64,000 nucleotides of DNA from Candidatus Dormiibacterota bacterium (GCA_003139695.1 PLJM01000006.1:124001-188000), one strand, 5' to 3'; shown: positions 38,909-49,003, counted from the stretch's first letter. The notes: generated by a model from the sequence alone, not told the origin. Numbers and translations are program-made.

Positions 38909-41614
38909 GTGATCGCGGCCCGGTCCCGACTCAAAGGCACCGAGCTTGACTACTACCCACTGACCGCTCTCTCGAAGTCCGGCCTCCCCGACCCATCCGG
39001 GCTCCCCATGACCGTGAAAGTCCTGCTCGAAGGGCTGCTCCGCCTCAGCGAGGCCGGCACCACCGACGAGGCGAACGTCAAGAGCCTGGCCGGTTGGCCC
39101 AAGTTGCCGCCTAAGGATTCCGAGCTGCCCTTTCTCCCGGCACGCGTACTGATGCAGGACTTCACGGGCGTGCCCGCCGTCGTCGACCTCGCCGCTATGC
39201 GCTCGGCGATGCAGCGCGCGGGCAAGGATGCCGGCAAGGTCGACCCTCTGGTCCCCGTCGATCTCGTCATCGACCACTCGGTCCAGGTCGACTCCTTCGG
39301 CCTGCGCGACTCGTACACCCGCAACATCGAGCGCGAGATCGAGCGCAACCACGAGCGCTATGCCCTCTTGCGCTGGGCGCAGCAGGCTTTCAACAACTTC
39401 TCGCTGGTGCCGCCCGGCATGGGCATCTGCCACCAGGTCAACCTCGAGTACATCGCCAAGGTGGTGCAGGTTCGCGACCTCAAGGGACACAAGGTCGCGA
39501 TCCCCGACACCCTCATGGGCACCGATTCGCACACGACGATGGTCAACGGCCTCGGCGTGCTGGGCTGGGGCGTGGGCGGCATCGAGGCTGAGGCCGCGAT
39601 GCTCGGCCAGCCGGCCTACCTGCCGACTCCCATAGTGGTCGGCGTCCGCTTCAGCGGCGCGCTGCCCGCCGGCTCGACCGCCACCGACCTCGTGCTCACC
39701 CTCACCGAAATGCTGCGCAAGCACGGCGTGGTCGAGAAGTTCGTCGAGTTCTGCGGCGACGGCCTGTCCAGCCTGTCCGTGCCCGACCGCGCCACGCTCA
39801 GCAACATGTGCCCCGAGTACGGCGCCACTTCGGCTCTTTTTCCCGTCGATGCGCAGACGCTCCGCTACCTGGACGTCACCGGCCGCAGCCGCGAGCAGAT
39901 CGAGCTGGTCGAGAGATACACCAAGGAGCAGGGACTGTTCCGCACCGACGGCGACAAGACGCCGAAGTTCAGCGAGCTCCTCGAGCTCGACCTGAGCAAG
40001 GTCGAACCAAGTCTGGCCGGCCCCAAGCGCCCGCAGGACCGCGCTCCGCTCCCCAAGGTGTGGGAGAGCTTCACCAACGCGTTCGGCAACGGGCCCAAGC
40101 CCAGCGCCAACGCACTCGGGCGCCTGGCCGACGAAGGCGGCCCGGTTAATGGACGCGGCGCGGTCGCGGTGGCCGCCAAGCCCGCGGCCAAGCTCGAGAA
40201 CGGATGCGTCGTCATCGCCGCCATCACCAGCTGCACCAACACCTCCAACCCGTCAGTGATGGTGGCCGCGGGCCTGCTCGCGAAGAAAGCCGTGGAGCTC
40301 GGCCTGGAGGTTCGCCCGTATGTGAAGACGAGCCTTGCGCCGGGGTCGCGGGTCGTGACCGATTACCTCGAGACCGCCGGGCTCATGAAGCCACTTGAGA
40401 AGCTCGGCTTCTTCCTGGTCGGCTACGGGTGCACGACGTGCATCGGCAACTCGGGCCCACTCTCGAGCCCTGAGGTCGAAGCAGCGGTGACGGCGGAAGA
40501 CCTCAGCGTGGTCGCGGTGCTGTCGGGGAACCGCAACTTCGAGTCCCGCATCCACCCACTGGTCAAGGCAAGCTATCTGGGATCTCCCCCGCTCGTTGTC
40601 GCATACGCCCTCGCGGGCACCGTCCACATCGACCTCACGAAGGAGCCACTGGGCACGTCCCGCGATGGCAAGCCCGTGATGCTCTCGGAGCTGTGGCCCT
40701 CGCAGGCAGAGGTCAACGAGGTGGTGCAGCGGTGCGTGCAGCAGGACATGTACAAGCGCGAGTACTCGCGCATCTTCGAGGGCGACGAGCACTGGAAGCA
40801 GATGGAGGCGCCGACCGGACCCATCTTCAAGTGGGACGAAAAATCCACGTACGTGCACGAGCCACCGTACTTCGAAGACTTCGGGCCGGACCCGAAACCT
40901 CTTACCGATATCGAAGGCGCGCGGGCACTCGCAGTTCTCGGCGACTCGGTGACCACCGACCACATCTCTCCTGCTGGAGCGATCCCTCCTGACAGCCCGG
41001 CTGGCAAGTACCTCATCGAGCACGGCGTCGAGCGCAAAGACTTCAACAGCTTCGGCGCGCGGCGCGGCAACCACGAGGTGATGGTGCGCGGCACCTTCGG
41101 CAACATCCGCCTGCGCAACCAGCTGGTCGAGCGCGAAGGCTATTGGACAGTGCATCTCCCCGATGGCAAGGAGGCCACGATCTTCGAGGCGTCGGAGCAG
41201 TACAGGTCCGCGGGCGTGCCGCTCATCGTGGTCGCGGGCAAGGAGTACGGCTCCGGATCGTCGCGCGACTGGGCCGCGAAGGGACCGCTGCTGCTCGGGG
41301 TGCGCGCCGTGATCGCCGAGAGCCTGGAGCGAATCCACAGGTCGAACCTGGTGGGCATGGGCATCCTTCCCCTCGAGTTCGCGCATGGCGAGAACCTCCA
41401 ATCGCTCGGCCTCAGCGGCAAGGAGCGGTTCACGATCCGCGGCCTCGAGGGGCTAAAGCCGGGTCAGACCGTCGAGGTCGAAGCGGAATCGGATGACGGC
41501 CGGAAGACCGTCTTCAAGACCCACTCGCGTGTCGACAACGACACCGAGGTTGGGTACATGCACCACGGCGGCGTCCTCCCGCTGGTACTGCGCGAGCTGA
41601 TAGCGAAAGACTGA
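38909..41614 (+). CDS. acnA: aconitate hydratase A
   Basis: Isomerises citrate and isocitrate in the TCA cycle with a 4Fe-4S cluster. The 901-aa chain carries the cluster cysteines in ITSCTNTSNPSVM and GYGCTTCIGNSGPL, with the substrate loop MGTDSHTTMVNGLGVLGWGV. The C-terminal swivel domain has GSGSSRDWAAKG. Size and motifs place it in the AcnA/IRP1 group, not AcnB. GTG 38909 starts 12 bases behind malQ. Confidence 0.97.
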   Translation: MIAARSRLKGTELDYYPLTALSKSGLPDPSGLPMTVKVLLEGLLRLSEAGTTDEANVKSLAGWPKLPPKDSELPFLPARVLMQDFTGVPAVVDLAAMRSAMQRAGKDAGKVDPLVPVDLVIDHSVQVDSFGLRDSYTRNIEREIERNHERYALLRWAQQAFNNFSLVPPGMGICHQVNLEYIAKVVQVRDLKGHKVAIPDTLMGTDSHTTMVNGLGVLGWGVGGIEAEAAMLGQPAYLPTPIVVGVRFSGALPAGSTATDLVLTLTEMLRKHGVVEKFVEFCGDGLSSLSVPDRATLSNMCPEYGATSALFPVDAQTLRYLDVTGRSREQIELVERYTKEQGLFRTDGDKTPKFSELLELDLSKVEPSLAGPKRPQDRAPLPKVWESFTNAFGNGPKPSANALGRLADEGGPVNGRGAVAVAAKPAAKLENGCVVIAAITSCTNTSNPSVMVAAGLLAKKAVELGLEVRPYVKTSLAPGSRVVTDYLETAGLMKPLEKLGFFLVGYGCTTCIGNSGPLSSPEVEAAVTAEDLSVVAVLSGNRNFESRIHPLVKASYLGSPPLVVAYALAGTVHIDLTKEPLGTSRDGKPVMLSELWPSQAEVNEVVQRCVQQDMYKREYSRIFEGDEHWKQMEAPTGPIFKWDEKSTYVHEPPYFEDFGPDPKPLTDIEGARALAVLGDSVTTDHISPAGAIPPDSPAGKYLIEHGVERKDFNSFGARRGNHEVMVRGTFGNIRLRNQLVEREGYWTVHLPDGKEATIFEASEQYRSAGVPLIVVAGKEYGSGSSRDWAAKGPLLLGVRAVIAESLERIHRSNLVGMGILPLEFAHGENLQSLGLSGKERFTIRGLEGLKPGQTVEVEAESDDGRKTVFKTHSRVDNDTEVGYMHHGGVLPLVLRELIAKD

Positions 41615-41639
41615 CGGCGTTCGTTCCGGGGTCCAGGCG

Positions 41640-41672
41640 TTGACGTTTGCCTACCACATTCTGTTGTATACA
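41640..41672 (+). promoter_or_regulatory. promoter with palindromic operator candidate before the XRE gene
   Basis: TTGACG at 41640-41645 is a good -35. The -10 region 18-19 bases later (TTGTAT / TGTATA) overlaps the perfect palindrome TGTATACA (41665-41672). The regulator gene starts 17 bases after it, so self-repression is a natural hypothesis. Confidence 0.5.
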
Positions 41673-41688
41673 TGCGATAATTCGCGGT

Positions 41689-41940
41689 ATGGCTCCCCCG
41701 ATCCAGAATAGGATTGCGGTGCTACGCGCCGAGCGGGACCTTTCCAGGCAGCAGCTCGCGGACGCGTTGGGAATCAACTATCAGACGATCGGCTACCTCG
41801 AGCGCGGCGACTACAACCCAAGCCTTGAGCTGGCGTTCCGCATCGCCGAATATTTCGGACTCCCGCTAGAGGCCGTCTTCTCGCGCCAACCGTTTGCGCC
41901 GATGAGCAGCCAGCTCTATCGGAAGGAGGACTCGGCGTGA
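41689..41940 (+). CDS. XRE-family small transcriptional regulator
   Basis: An 83-aa protein that is essentially one Cro/CI-type helix-turn-helix: QNRIAVLRAERDLSRQQLAD, INYQTIGYLERGDYNPSLEL, AEYFGLPLEAVFSRQPF. This matches the short YgzD-like regulators usually paired with a membrane protein. ATG 41689 is chosen over an upstream in-frame start because it follows the promoter-like element and begins directly before the HTH. The stop overlaps the next gene as GTGA. Confidence 0.9.
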   Translation: MAPPIQNRIAVLRAERDLSRQQLADALGINYQTIGYLERGDYNPSLELAFRIAEYFGLPLEAVFSRQPFAPMSSQLYRKEDSA

Positions 41941-42539
41941 TTGATGACTTCGACAAGCTTTCGGTGACCGAGCTCAGGCTGCGAGGCATGACATCGGACA
42001 AGATCCTCGCCGAGCAGAAGCGGCGTGGCATGTCGAAGGAAGCCATCCACGATGCCTGGTATCCGAAGCCGCCCACCTACGACCGAATCGGGAGCCGCCG
42101 TTTCCGCCGGCGATTGGTACTGGCGACATATGGTGGCTGGCTATTGGTCGCAGTGATTTTGCTAGTGGCCTCAAGGGTCTATCCCGGGTCTCTGCTCGCC
42201 GCTGAAGTGTTGCCCGTCCTTATGATCGCCAACAGTGTCGTAATAGGAGTCTGGTTCTTTCGCAGAACGTACATCAGTCGTGAGGTGCTCGCGTCAGATG
42301 TGGGGCTCGACGAACGTCTCGTTCAGAACCGAAACCTGGCGTTCCGCAGAGCCTTCCAGATCTTCGTCCCCTTGGTCATGTTGGCTTGGCCGATATCGAT
42401 GGCAGTCGTTGCCGTGGAACCCAACACGCACGGATACACCGGTGCGCTGCTGATCTATCTCGCAGCGGCGATCCTCGCACCAACGCTGCCCACCGCGATT
42501 TGGGCCTGGCGCGAGCCCGACCCTGTGGACACGAATTAG
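41937..42539 (+). CDS. four-helix membrane protein paired with XRE regulator
   Basis: A 200-aa protein with a polar N-terminus (about 55 residues, containing TSDKILAEQKRRGMSKEAIH) and four membrane segments: LATYGGWLLVAVILLVAS, VLPVLMIANSVVIGVWFF, IFVPLVMLAWPISMAVVAV and LLIYLAAAILAPTLPTAIW. The layout resembles integral membrane partners of small XRE regulators. GTG start in a GTGA overlap with the regulator, so the pair is translated together. Function not known. Confidence 0.8.
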   Translation: MIDDFDKLSVTELRLRGMTSDKILAEQKRRGMSKEAIHDAWYPKPPTYDRIGSRRFRRRLVLATYGGWLLVAVILLVASRVYPGSLLAAEVLPVLMIANSVVIGVWFFRRTYISREVLASDVGLDERLVQNRNLAFRRAFQIFVPLVMLAWPISMAVVAVEPNTHGYTGALLIYLAAAILAPTLPTAIWAWREPDPVDTN

Positions 42540-42671
42540 CATTTACAGCTGCCAGGTCTCCACCCGGGACCAAGTGTGCCCAAATGGCTGTGCCGAACCG
42601 CTTGGATTCGACCAAAAATGCCCGAACGGCTGCATCCCAGCCGCCCCGACCGCGCCCGCAGCGCTGAGTAG

Positions 42672-42842
42672 CTAGGCCGCCTCTCCGACTCGGATCGGGA
42701 AGCGCCTTTCGTGCCCGCACTCCGGACACTCGTAAAGGCCGACCACCGTGTCCGGCTGAGACGAGTCCGAGTGCATGGTGCGCAGCTTCATCTGCACCAC
42801 TGACTCGTGGCGGTCGCAGGCCGGAGCGTCTTCGTAGGTCAT
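42672..42842 (-). CDS. 56-aa zinc-ribbon-like small protein
   Basis: A minus-strand frame beginning MTYEDAPACDRHESVVQMKL and ending YECPECGHERRFPIRVGEAA. It has a CPECGH knuckle plus an upstream Cys9/His12 pair, spaced like a small zinc ribbon. There is no membrane segment. It lies between the XRE-membrane pair and the PucR gene in otherwise noncoding DNA. The clean start, stop and coherent zinc motif argue it is a real gene. I recognise no family name. Confidence 0.65.
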   Translation of the reverse strand: MTYEDAPACDRHESVVQMKLRTMHSDSSQPDTVVGLYECPECGHERRFPIRVGEAA

Positions 42843-42940
42843 GACTCGAGATTACGCGCTGCGTCGTAACTCGCCTAGTGCCCCCAGCACAACGGACCAA
42901 GCGGGTTGCTTGTCCTCCGCCCACACACTAAGCTCCACTT

Positions 42941-44659
42941 ATGACCGTCCGTAAGGTCCTGCCTGACGCCCTCGCCGAGCCCAAGCCCACCGTGCGCGAA
43001 GCGATGCGGTTCGGTCAGTTCGCCACCGCCAAGCTGGTGGCCGGCGCCGGCGGCCTCGACCGGCCGATCGAGTGGGTGCGCGCCATGGAGACGCCCGAGG
43101 TCCAGCCCAGAGCCGGGGACTTGATCTTCACCACCGGCTTCCCGATCAAGGACGACCCGCAGGGCCAGATCCGCCTGATCGCCAAGATCGCCGACTCCGA
43201 TGGCGCCGGCCTTGTGGTCAGGCCGTATCCCTACATGCGCAAGCTGCCCCCAGAGATGCTGAGCGAGGCCGACCGGTTGAACGTGCCTCTGTTCACAGTG
43301 GCGCAGGACATCCAGATGGTCGACCTCATGGCGCCGCTGCTCGAGCGGATCATCAACGCCGAGCACTGGCGCTTGAAGCGGTCGCTGGAGATCCACCGCC
43401 GCTTCACCGAGCTCGTCCTGGACGGCAAGGGCGTCAAGGAGATCTGTGCCACCCTGGCCGAGCTGCTCGAGAGCGCGGTCACCATCGAGGATGCCAGCTT
43501 CCACCTGCTCGCCCACGCCGGCGGCGCCGGCGACCCCCACCGCAAGGAGACGATCCAGCGCCAGGGCACCCCACAGCGGATCCTGTTCGACCCCCAGATC
43601 CAGCGCATGCTGCGCGAGGTCGAGGCGAGCCGCGGGCCCGTCAAAGTGCCGGCGTTCCCCCACGTCGGCATGTCCCGCGAGCGACTCATCGCCCCGATCC
43701 TCGCCGCCAACCAGGTGCTGGGCTACATCTCGGTCCTCGATCACCCGCCCCACAACGAGGAGCTGGCCTTCATGGCCATCGAACAAGCCGCCCTCGTGTT
43801 GGCGCTCGCGGTGGCCAAGGAGCGGGAGCTGTCAGAGGTCGAAGGGCGGGTGCGCGGTGAGTTCCTCGAAGACCTGCTGCACGGCACGTACGGCGAGGAG
43901 TCGGCAGCCCAGCGCCGGGCACGCCACCTCGGCTATCCCCTGCACGGCAACCACATCGTGATGCTGGTCGACATCGACGACTTTCGCGGCTTCATCGGCT
44001 CGCGTCAGGTCTCCGAGGACGCGATCCAGGCGCTGAAGCGCGAATTCCTACGCCGCGTCACTGGCGTGGTGCGCGCGAGCTATGCACGGGCTCTTGTACA
44101 GGGTCGATCGGACAGCGTGGCCGCGCTCCTGCCCGTGGGCACCGAACCGGGCGACTACCAGGCACGTGGGCATGCCCTGGGCTTGCAGATCAGGCAAAAC
44201 ATCGCCGACTGGAAGCCGGGGTTCACCGTCTCGGTCGGCTTCAGCGGTCCGGCGGAGGCGCCTGCCGGCCTCGCTGCCGCCCAGCGCGAGGTCATCTCGG
44301 TGATGGACTCTCTTGCGAGGTTCAAGCGATGGGGCCAGGTCGTGGCGGTGCCCGAGCTTGGGCTCACGGGACTGCTGGCCGCTGTCACCGACGAACGCCT
44401 CGTCGATTACACCCGCCGACACCTTGGCCCGCTGGTCGAGCACGACACGGCCCGCAAGGGAAGCCTGGTCCCCACCCTTCGCGCCTACCTGGAGACAGGT
44501 GAACAGCAGGAGGCCGCGAAGCGCCTTCGCGTCCACCCCAACACGCTGCGCTATCGTCTCGATCGCATCAGGGAGATCAGCGGCGTCGATCTCGAGGACC
44601 CGGAGACGCGCCTGAACATGGCAGTGGCCCTGCGCGTACAGGCGCTTCTCGGTTCCTGA
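42941..44659 (+). CDS. PucR family transcriptional regulator
   Basis: A 572-aa activator of the PucR/CdaR type. The N-terminal PucR domain (about 20-150) has GLDRPIEWVRAMETPE and DLIFTTGFPIKDDPQGQ. A GAF-like middle follows, then a CdaR GGDEF-like region (about 320-440). The C-terminal HTH_30 domain reads YLETGEQQEAAKRLRVHPNT and LRYRLDRIREISGVDL. PucR proteins often govern purine, allantoin or amino-acid nitrogen use. gltB lies 87 bases downstream in the same direction, so control of glutamate synthesis is a fair guess. The gap contains a TACCGGTA palindrome at 44728-44735. Confidence 0.92.
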   Translation: MTVRKVLPDALAEPKPTVREAMRFGQFATAKLVAGAGGLDRPIEWVRAMETPEVQPRAGDLIFTTGFPIKDDPQGQIRLIAKIADSDGAGLVVRPYPYMRKLPPEMLSEADRLNVPLFTVAQDIQMVDLMAPLLERIINAEHWRLKRSLEIHRRFTELVLDGKGVKEICATLAELLESAVTIEDASFHLLAHAGGAGDPHRKETIQRQGTPQRILFDPQIQRMLREVEASRGPVKVPAFPHVGMSRERLIAPILAANQVLGYISVLDHPPHNEELAFMAIEQAALVLALAVAKERELSEVEGRVRGEFLEDLLHGTYGEESAAQRRARHLGYPLHGNHIVMLVDIDDFRGFIGSRQVSEDAIQALKREFLRRVTGVVRASYARALVQGRSDSVAALLPVGTEPGDYQARGHALGLQIRQNIADWKPGFTVSVGFSGPAEAPAGLAAAQREVISVMDSLARFKRWGQVVAVPELGLTGLLAAVTDERLVDYTRRHLGPLVEHDTARKGSLVPTLRAYLETGEQQEAAKRLRVHPNTLRYRLDRIREISGVDLEDPETRLNMAVALRVQALLGS

Positions 44660-44746
44660 CGCATGTGCTGCTCCAATAACGACGCTGGCAAGGATTTGTC
44701 CTTAGCTCACTAGGCGGTCGCCCCGGTTACCGGTACCTTCACACCA

Positions 44747-47700
44747 GTGCCCCCAGCGCTTCGTCGATCGCGCCTTGCCTGGCCGGGGGACCTACCCGCG
44801 GCCCGGGCAGCCTGTGGAATGGGCTTTGTGGCCACCCCAGAGCTGGGTCACGAAGCCGTGTCGCTCGGCGCGCAGGCTCTCGCGCGCCTCGCCCATCGCG
44901 GCGGCCTCGATGCGGACGGCAAGAGTGGAGATGGCGCGGGCCTTCTGATCCAGGTGCCGCAGCGGCTGCTCGGCGGAGACGTCGGTGTCGCGGTCCTGTT
45001 CGAGTGGGACAAGCGCGCGCGCCGAGTCGTCGCTGACGCGGTGGCAAGCGCCGGCCTCGAGCTTCTTTCGTGGCGGGCCGTCCCGGTCGACCCGCAAAGC
45101 CTGGGAGAGCGAGCGCTCGGCACGCGACCCACCATCTGGCACGGCCTCATCGCCAATCCCGACCTCGACCCCGACGAGTGGGAGCGCCGCCTTTACCTCG
45201 TGCGGCGCCGCGCCGAGGCGCGAGCCCAGGAAGAGGCCGTGTCGATGTACCTGCCGTCGTGCTCGAGCAGGACTGTCGTCTACAAGGGATTGATGGCTGG
45301 CACCCGACTCGCCGACTTCTACCTTGACCTTCGAGACCCTGACACCGAGAGCCGGCTCTCGGTCTTCCACCAGCGCTACTCGACCAACACGATGCCCGAT
45401 TGGCGCCTGGCGCAGCCGTTCCGGATGCTGGCGCACAACGGCGAGATCAACACGATCACCGGAAACCGCGCGTGGATGCGGGCGCGAGAAGCCGAGCTCG
45501 AGCCCGAGATGCGCAGCGTCGTTTGGCCCGAAGGCTCCGACTCCGCCTCGCTCGACAACGTGCTCGAGCTGCTGGTGCGCAGGGGCTGGGAGGTGTCCGA
45601 GGCGCTGATGAGCCTGGTCCCCGACGCGTGGGAGGGCCGCGGCGACCTGGCGGCGACCGTTCGCGACTTCTACCGGTACCAGTCGATCCGGTTCGAGCCA
45701 TGGGATGGACCCGCCGCGCTTGCGTTCAGCGATGGAGTGGTCGTCGGTGCGGCGCTCGACCGCAACGGCTTGCGGCCGCTGCGGTGGCAGCGCACCAGGG
45801 CCGGCCTCGTGGCCGCGGCTTCTGAAGCCGGCGTCGTGACGATGGCGCCGGGCGATGTGGTCGAACGAGGACGGCTCGGCCCGGGCCAGATGCTGCTGGT
45901 CGACACGCGAGACGGATCTATCCTGCGCGACGCGGATGCCAAGGCTCGCGCAGCGAGCCGTCACGATTACGGCCTCCTCGCCGACCGCGTGCTGGTCCCG
46001 GTCGAGAGACATCACATCGACGTCGAGGCACCCGACGATATTCCCGCGCAGCACAGGCTTCATGGCTGGGGCGCGGAGGACGTGAAGTTCGTCGTCGCTG
46101 CGATGGCCGAAACTGGAGCCGAGCCTGTGTACTCAATGGGAGACGACATCCCTATCGCCTCGCTCGGCCGCACGCCTCGTCGCATCTACGGCTACCTGCG
46201 CCAGCGCTTCGCGCAGGTGACGAACCCCGCCATCGACCCGCTGCGAGAAAAGGCGGTGATGTCGCTGCGCGTGCTCATCGGCGCGCGGCGCGACACGCTG
46301 GAACCTGAGGGCGGCGCTGAGCTCGAGCTTCGCCGGCGGCACCACCCCGCGGTGCCCGGCAGCAAGCGACTGCTCGAGCTCGAGTCGCCAGTGCTTGGCG
46401 CTGGAGAGCTGGCCCGCGTGCTGGAAGAGGCGACGGTTCTCGATGCCACGTGCGCACCGGACGAGACCCTCGGCGATGCGCTGAGCAGGCTGTGCCGCGA
46501 TGCCGACGAGGTCGATGGTGTCATCGCGCTGAGCGACCGGCGCGCGGGGGCGCAACGACTCCCGATCCCAATGGCGCTTGCGGTGGGAGCGATTCACGAG
46601 CATCTCCTGGTGCGCGGCGAGCGAATGGTCAAGGACGTGGTGGCGATCGCCGGCGACGTCGTCGACGTCCACGATGTCGCGTGCCTTATAACCATCGGCG
46701 CCACCGCCGTCCATCCCTACCTCGCGCTGGCCACCGCCGGCGCGGCGGCTGAGCCTGGCGCGCCCGACAACGAGGGCGAAACTCGCTATCGAAAGGCGCT
46801 GGAGGCGGGGCTCCTCAAGGTGATGGCGAAGATGGGCATCTCGTGCGTCGCCAGCTATCGGGGGGCGCAGGTGATCGAGGCGCTGGGCCTCGGCGCCGAG
46901 GTGATGGAGCGATGCTTCCCGGCGGTGCCGTCGCGTATTGGAGGCGCCGACCTGGCAGACATCGAGCAGCTTGCGCGTCAACGGGTGGCTTCCATCCCGC
47001 AGGCACTTCCCGATCACGGCCGGGTCCGATTCCGCAAGGCAGGAGAGCACCATGCTTACAACCCACTGGCAGTGCGCGCGGCGCAGAAGGCGGCTCAGAC
47101 GCGAGACCCGGACGCATACCGCGAGTGGCGGCGCCTATCGAGCGCTGACCATCCCCAATCGCTCAGGGAGCTTCTGCGCATCAATGAATCGAACACACCC
47201 GTTCCACTGGAGGATGTCGAGCCCGCGTCGGAGATAGTCAAGCGTTTCGTCAGCACCGCGATGTCGCTCGGCGCGCTGTCACCTGAAGCGCATGAGGCGC
47301 TCGCGATTGCGATGAATCAGATCGGGGCTCGCTCGAACTCGGGCGAGGGCGGCGAGGACCCAATCACCTATGACGACAGCGATGGCGCCCGTCGTGACAA
47401 CAGGGTCAAGCAGGTCGCGTCAGCACGTTTCGGCGTGACGCCGCGCTACTTGAAGCGCGCCGATGAGCTGGAGATCAAGATCGCGCAGGGCTCGAAGCCC
47501 GGCGAGGGCGGGCAGCTGCCTGGGATCAAGGTGACGAGCCTCATTGCGCGGCTGCGCCACGCGCAGCCGGGGATGCAGCTCATATCGCCGCCGCCGCATC
47601 ACGACATCTATTCGATCGAGGACCTGGCGCAGCTGATCCACGACCTGAAGACCGTCAACCCTCGTGCGCGGGTGGGCGTGAAGCTGGTCTCGGAGGCAGG

Positions 47701-49003
47701 CGTAGGCACGATCGCCGCCGGAGTGGCAAAAGCCCGTGCCGACTACATCCTCATCTCCGGTCACGACGGGGGTACCGGAGCGTCGCCGCTGTCGTCCATC
47801 AAGAACGCAGGCGCGCCATGGGAGCTGGGCCTGGCGGAGACGCAACGTGTGCTGGTGAGCAACCGGCTGCGCGAACGCGTAAGCCTCCGCACCGACGGCG
47901 GCTTGCGCAACGGACGCGACATCGTGATCGCGGCCATGCTCGGCGCAGAGGAGTTCGGATTCGGCACCGGACTTCTAGTGGCGCTGGGCTGCGACATGGC
48001 GCGGCAGTGCCACCTCAACACCTGTCCCACCGGAATCGCGACGCAGCGCGAGGACCTGCGAGCGAAGTTCGAGGGCCGGCCGGAGCACGTCGTCAACTAT
48101 CTGTTCTTGATCGCCGAGGAGGCGCGGGAGCACCTTGCACGCGTCGGCGCGCGATCGATCGATGAGGTAGTCGGCCGTGCGGAGCTGCTCGAGGCTGTCC
48201 CAGACGCCACGCTCGATCTCTCATTTATCCTCGGTGCCTCGGACGAGGCGCTGCCGCGACGCAGGGAGTGGGCGCGCAACGGCGACCCCACCGCGGCAGC
48301 ACCTGTCAGCGGGCGCATCGACAACTCGCACCGAACAGTCGGCGCGGCCTTCAGCGCGGGCGAGAAGCGGTTCTATGTGGGAAGCGCCGGCCAGAGCTTT
48401 GGCGCTTTTCTGGACGAGGGCGTGGAGCTCGCACTCGAGGGCGAGGCCCAGGACTACGTGGGCAAGGGAATGGGTGGCGGCATCATCGCCATCAGGCCGC
48501 ACGCTGACGACGCGAGCGAGGACCCAGTCCTCGCCGGCAACACGATCGGCTACGGCGCCACGGGCGGCCGGCTGTTCGTCGCGGGCCGTGTCGGTGAGCG
48601 GTTCTGCGTGCGGAACTCGGGCGCGACCGCGGTCGTTGAGGGAGCCGGCGACCACTTCTGCGAGTACATGACGGGCGGGGTCGCAGTCGCGCTTGGCCCT
48701 GTGGGCTGGAATGCGGGCGCGGGTATGACGGGCGGAGTCGCCTACCTGACCGAGTGGCGCCAGCTCAACGCCGACAGCGTGGTGGCGCGAGAAGTGCCGG
48801 CGGAGGATGCAGAGGAGCTGCACAAGCTGGTGCAAGAGCACGAGCGGCGCACTGGCAGCGGACGGGCGACGGCGATGCTGGCGGATTGGGACAGTGCTCT
48901 GCGAAGGTTCCGACAGCTGGTCCCGGTCGCCGCGGTCCAGGCGCAAACGGCGCCCGAACCGGCGGCGCTGGAAACTCGAGAGGAAGCGCCTAAGACGGCT
49001 TAA
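44747..49003 (+). CDS. gltB: glutamate synthase large subunit
   Basis: Makes glutamate from 2-oxoglutarate and glutamine. The 1418-aa protein has a class II glutaminase whose catalytic Cys23 (AACGMGF) becomes N-terminal after a short propeptide. A central domain follows, then the FMN/synthase domain with GKHxxxxx-type loops (GSKPGEGGQLPGIKVTSLIA, ISGHDGGTGASPLSSIK). The 3Fe-4S cysteines are in CDMARQCHLNTCPTG, and the C-terminal beta-helix GXGXG domain ends the protein. GTG start. No small subunit (gltD) lies beside it, although the two are commonly adjacent; gltD may be elsewhere, or a ferredoxin may supply electrons. Confidence 0.97.
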   Translation: MPPALRRSRLAWPGDLPAARAACGMGFVATPELGHEAVSLGAQALARLAHRGGLDADGKSGDGAGLLIQVPQRLLGGDVGVAVLFEWDKRARRVVADAVASAGLELLSWRAVPVDPQSLGERALGTRPTIWHGLIANPDLDPDEWERRLYLVRRRAEARAQEEAVSMYLPSCSSRTVVYKGLMAGTRLADFYLDLRDPDTESRLSVFHQRYSTNTMPDWRLAQPFRMLAHNGEINTITGNRAWMRAREAELEPEMRSVVWPEGSDSASLDNVLELLVRRGWEVSEALMSLVPDAWEGRGDLAATVRDFYRYQSIRFEPWDGPAALAFSDGVVVGAALDRNGLRPLRWQRTRAGLVAAASEAGVVTMAPGDVVERGRLGPGQMLLVDTRDGSILRDADAKARAASRHDYGLLADRVLVPVERHHIDVEAPDDIPAQHRLHGWGAEDVKFVVAAMAETGAEPVYSMGDDIPIASLGRTPRRIYGYLRQRFAQVTNPAIDPLREKAVMSLRVLIGARRDTLEPEGGAELELRRRHHPAVPGSKRLLELESPVLGAGELARVLEEATVLDATCAPDETLGDALSRLCRDADEVDGVIALSDRRAGAQRLPIPMALAVGAIHEHLLVRGERMVKDVVAIAGDVVDVHDVACLITIGATAVHPYLALATAGAAAEPGAPDNEGETRYRKALEAGLLKVMAKMGISCVASYRGAQVIEALGLGAEVMERCFPAVPSRIGGADLADIEQLARQRVASIPQALPDHGRVRFRKAGEHHAYNPLAVRAAQKAAQTRDPDAYREWRRLSSADHPQSLRELLRINESNTPVPLEDVEPASEIVKRFVSTAMSLGALSPEAHEALAIAMNQIGARSNSGEGGEDPITYDDSDGARRDNRVKQVASARFGVTPRYLKRADELEIKIAQGSKPGEGGQLPGIKVTSLIARLRHAQPGMQLISPPPHHDIYSIEDLAQLIHDLKTVNPRARVGVKLVSEAGVGTIAAGVAKARADYILISGHDGGTGASPLSSIKNAGAPWELGLAETQRVLVSNRLRERVSLRTDGGLRNGRDIVIAAMLGAEEFGFGTGLLVALGCDMARQCHLNTCPTGIATQREDLRAKFEGRPEHVVNYLFLIAEEAREHLARVGARSIDEVVGRAELLEAVPDATLDLSFILGASDEALPRRREWARNGDPTAAAPVSGRIDNSHRTVGAAFSAGEKRFYVGSAGQSFGAFLDEGVELALEGEAQDYVGKGMGGGIIAIRPHADDASEDPVLAGNTIGYGATGGRLFVAGRVGERFCVRNSGATAVVEGAGDHFCEYMTGGVAVALGPVGWNAGAGMTGGVAYLTEWRQLNADSVVAREVPAEDAEELHKLVQEHERRTGSGRATAMLADWDSALRRFRQLVPVAAVQAQTAPEPAALETREEAPKTA

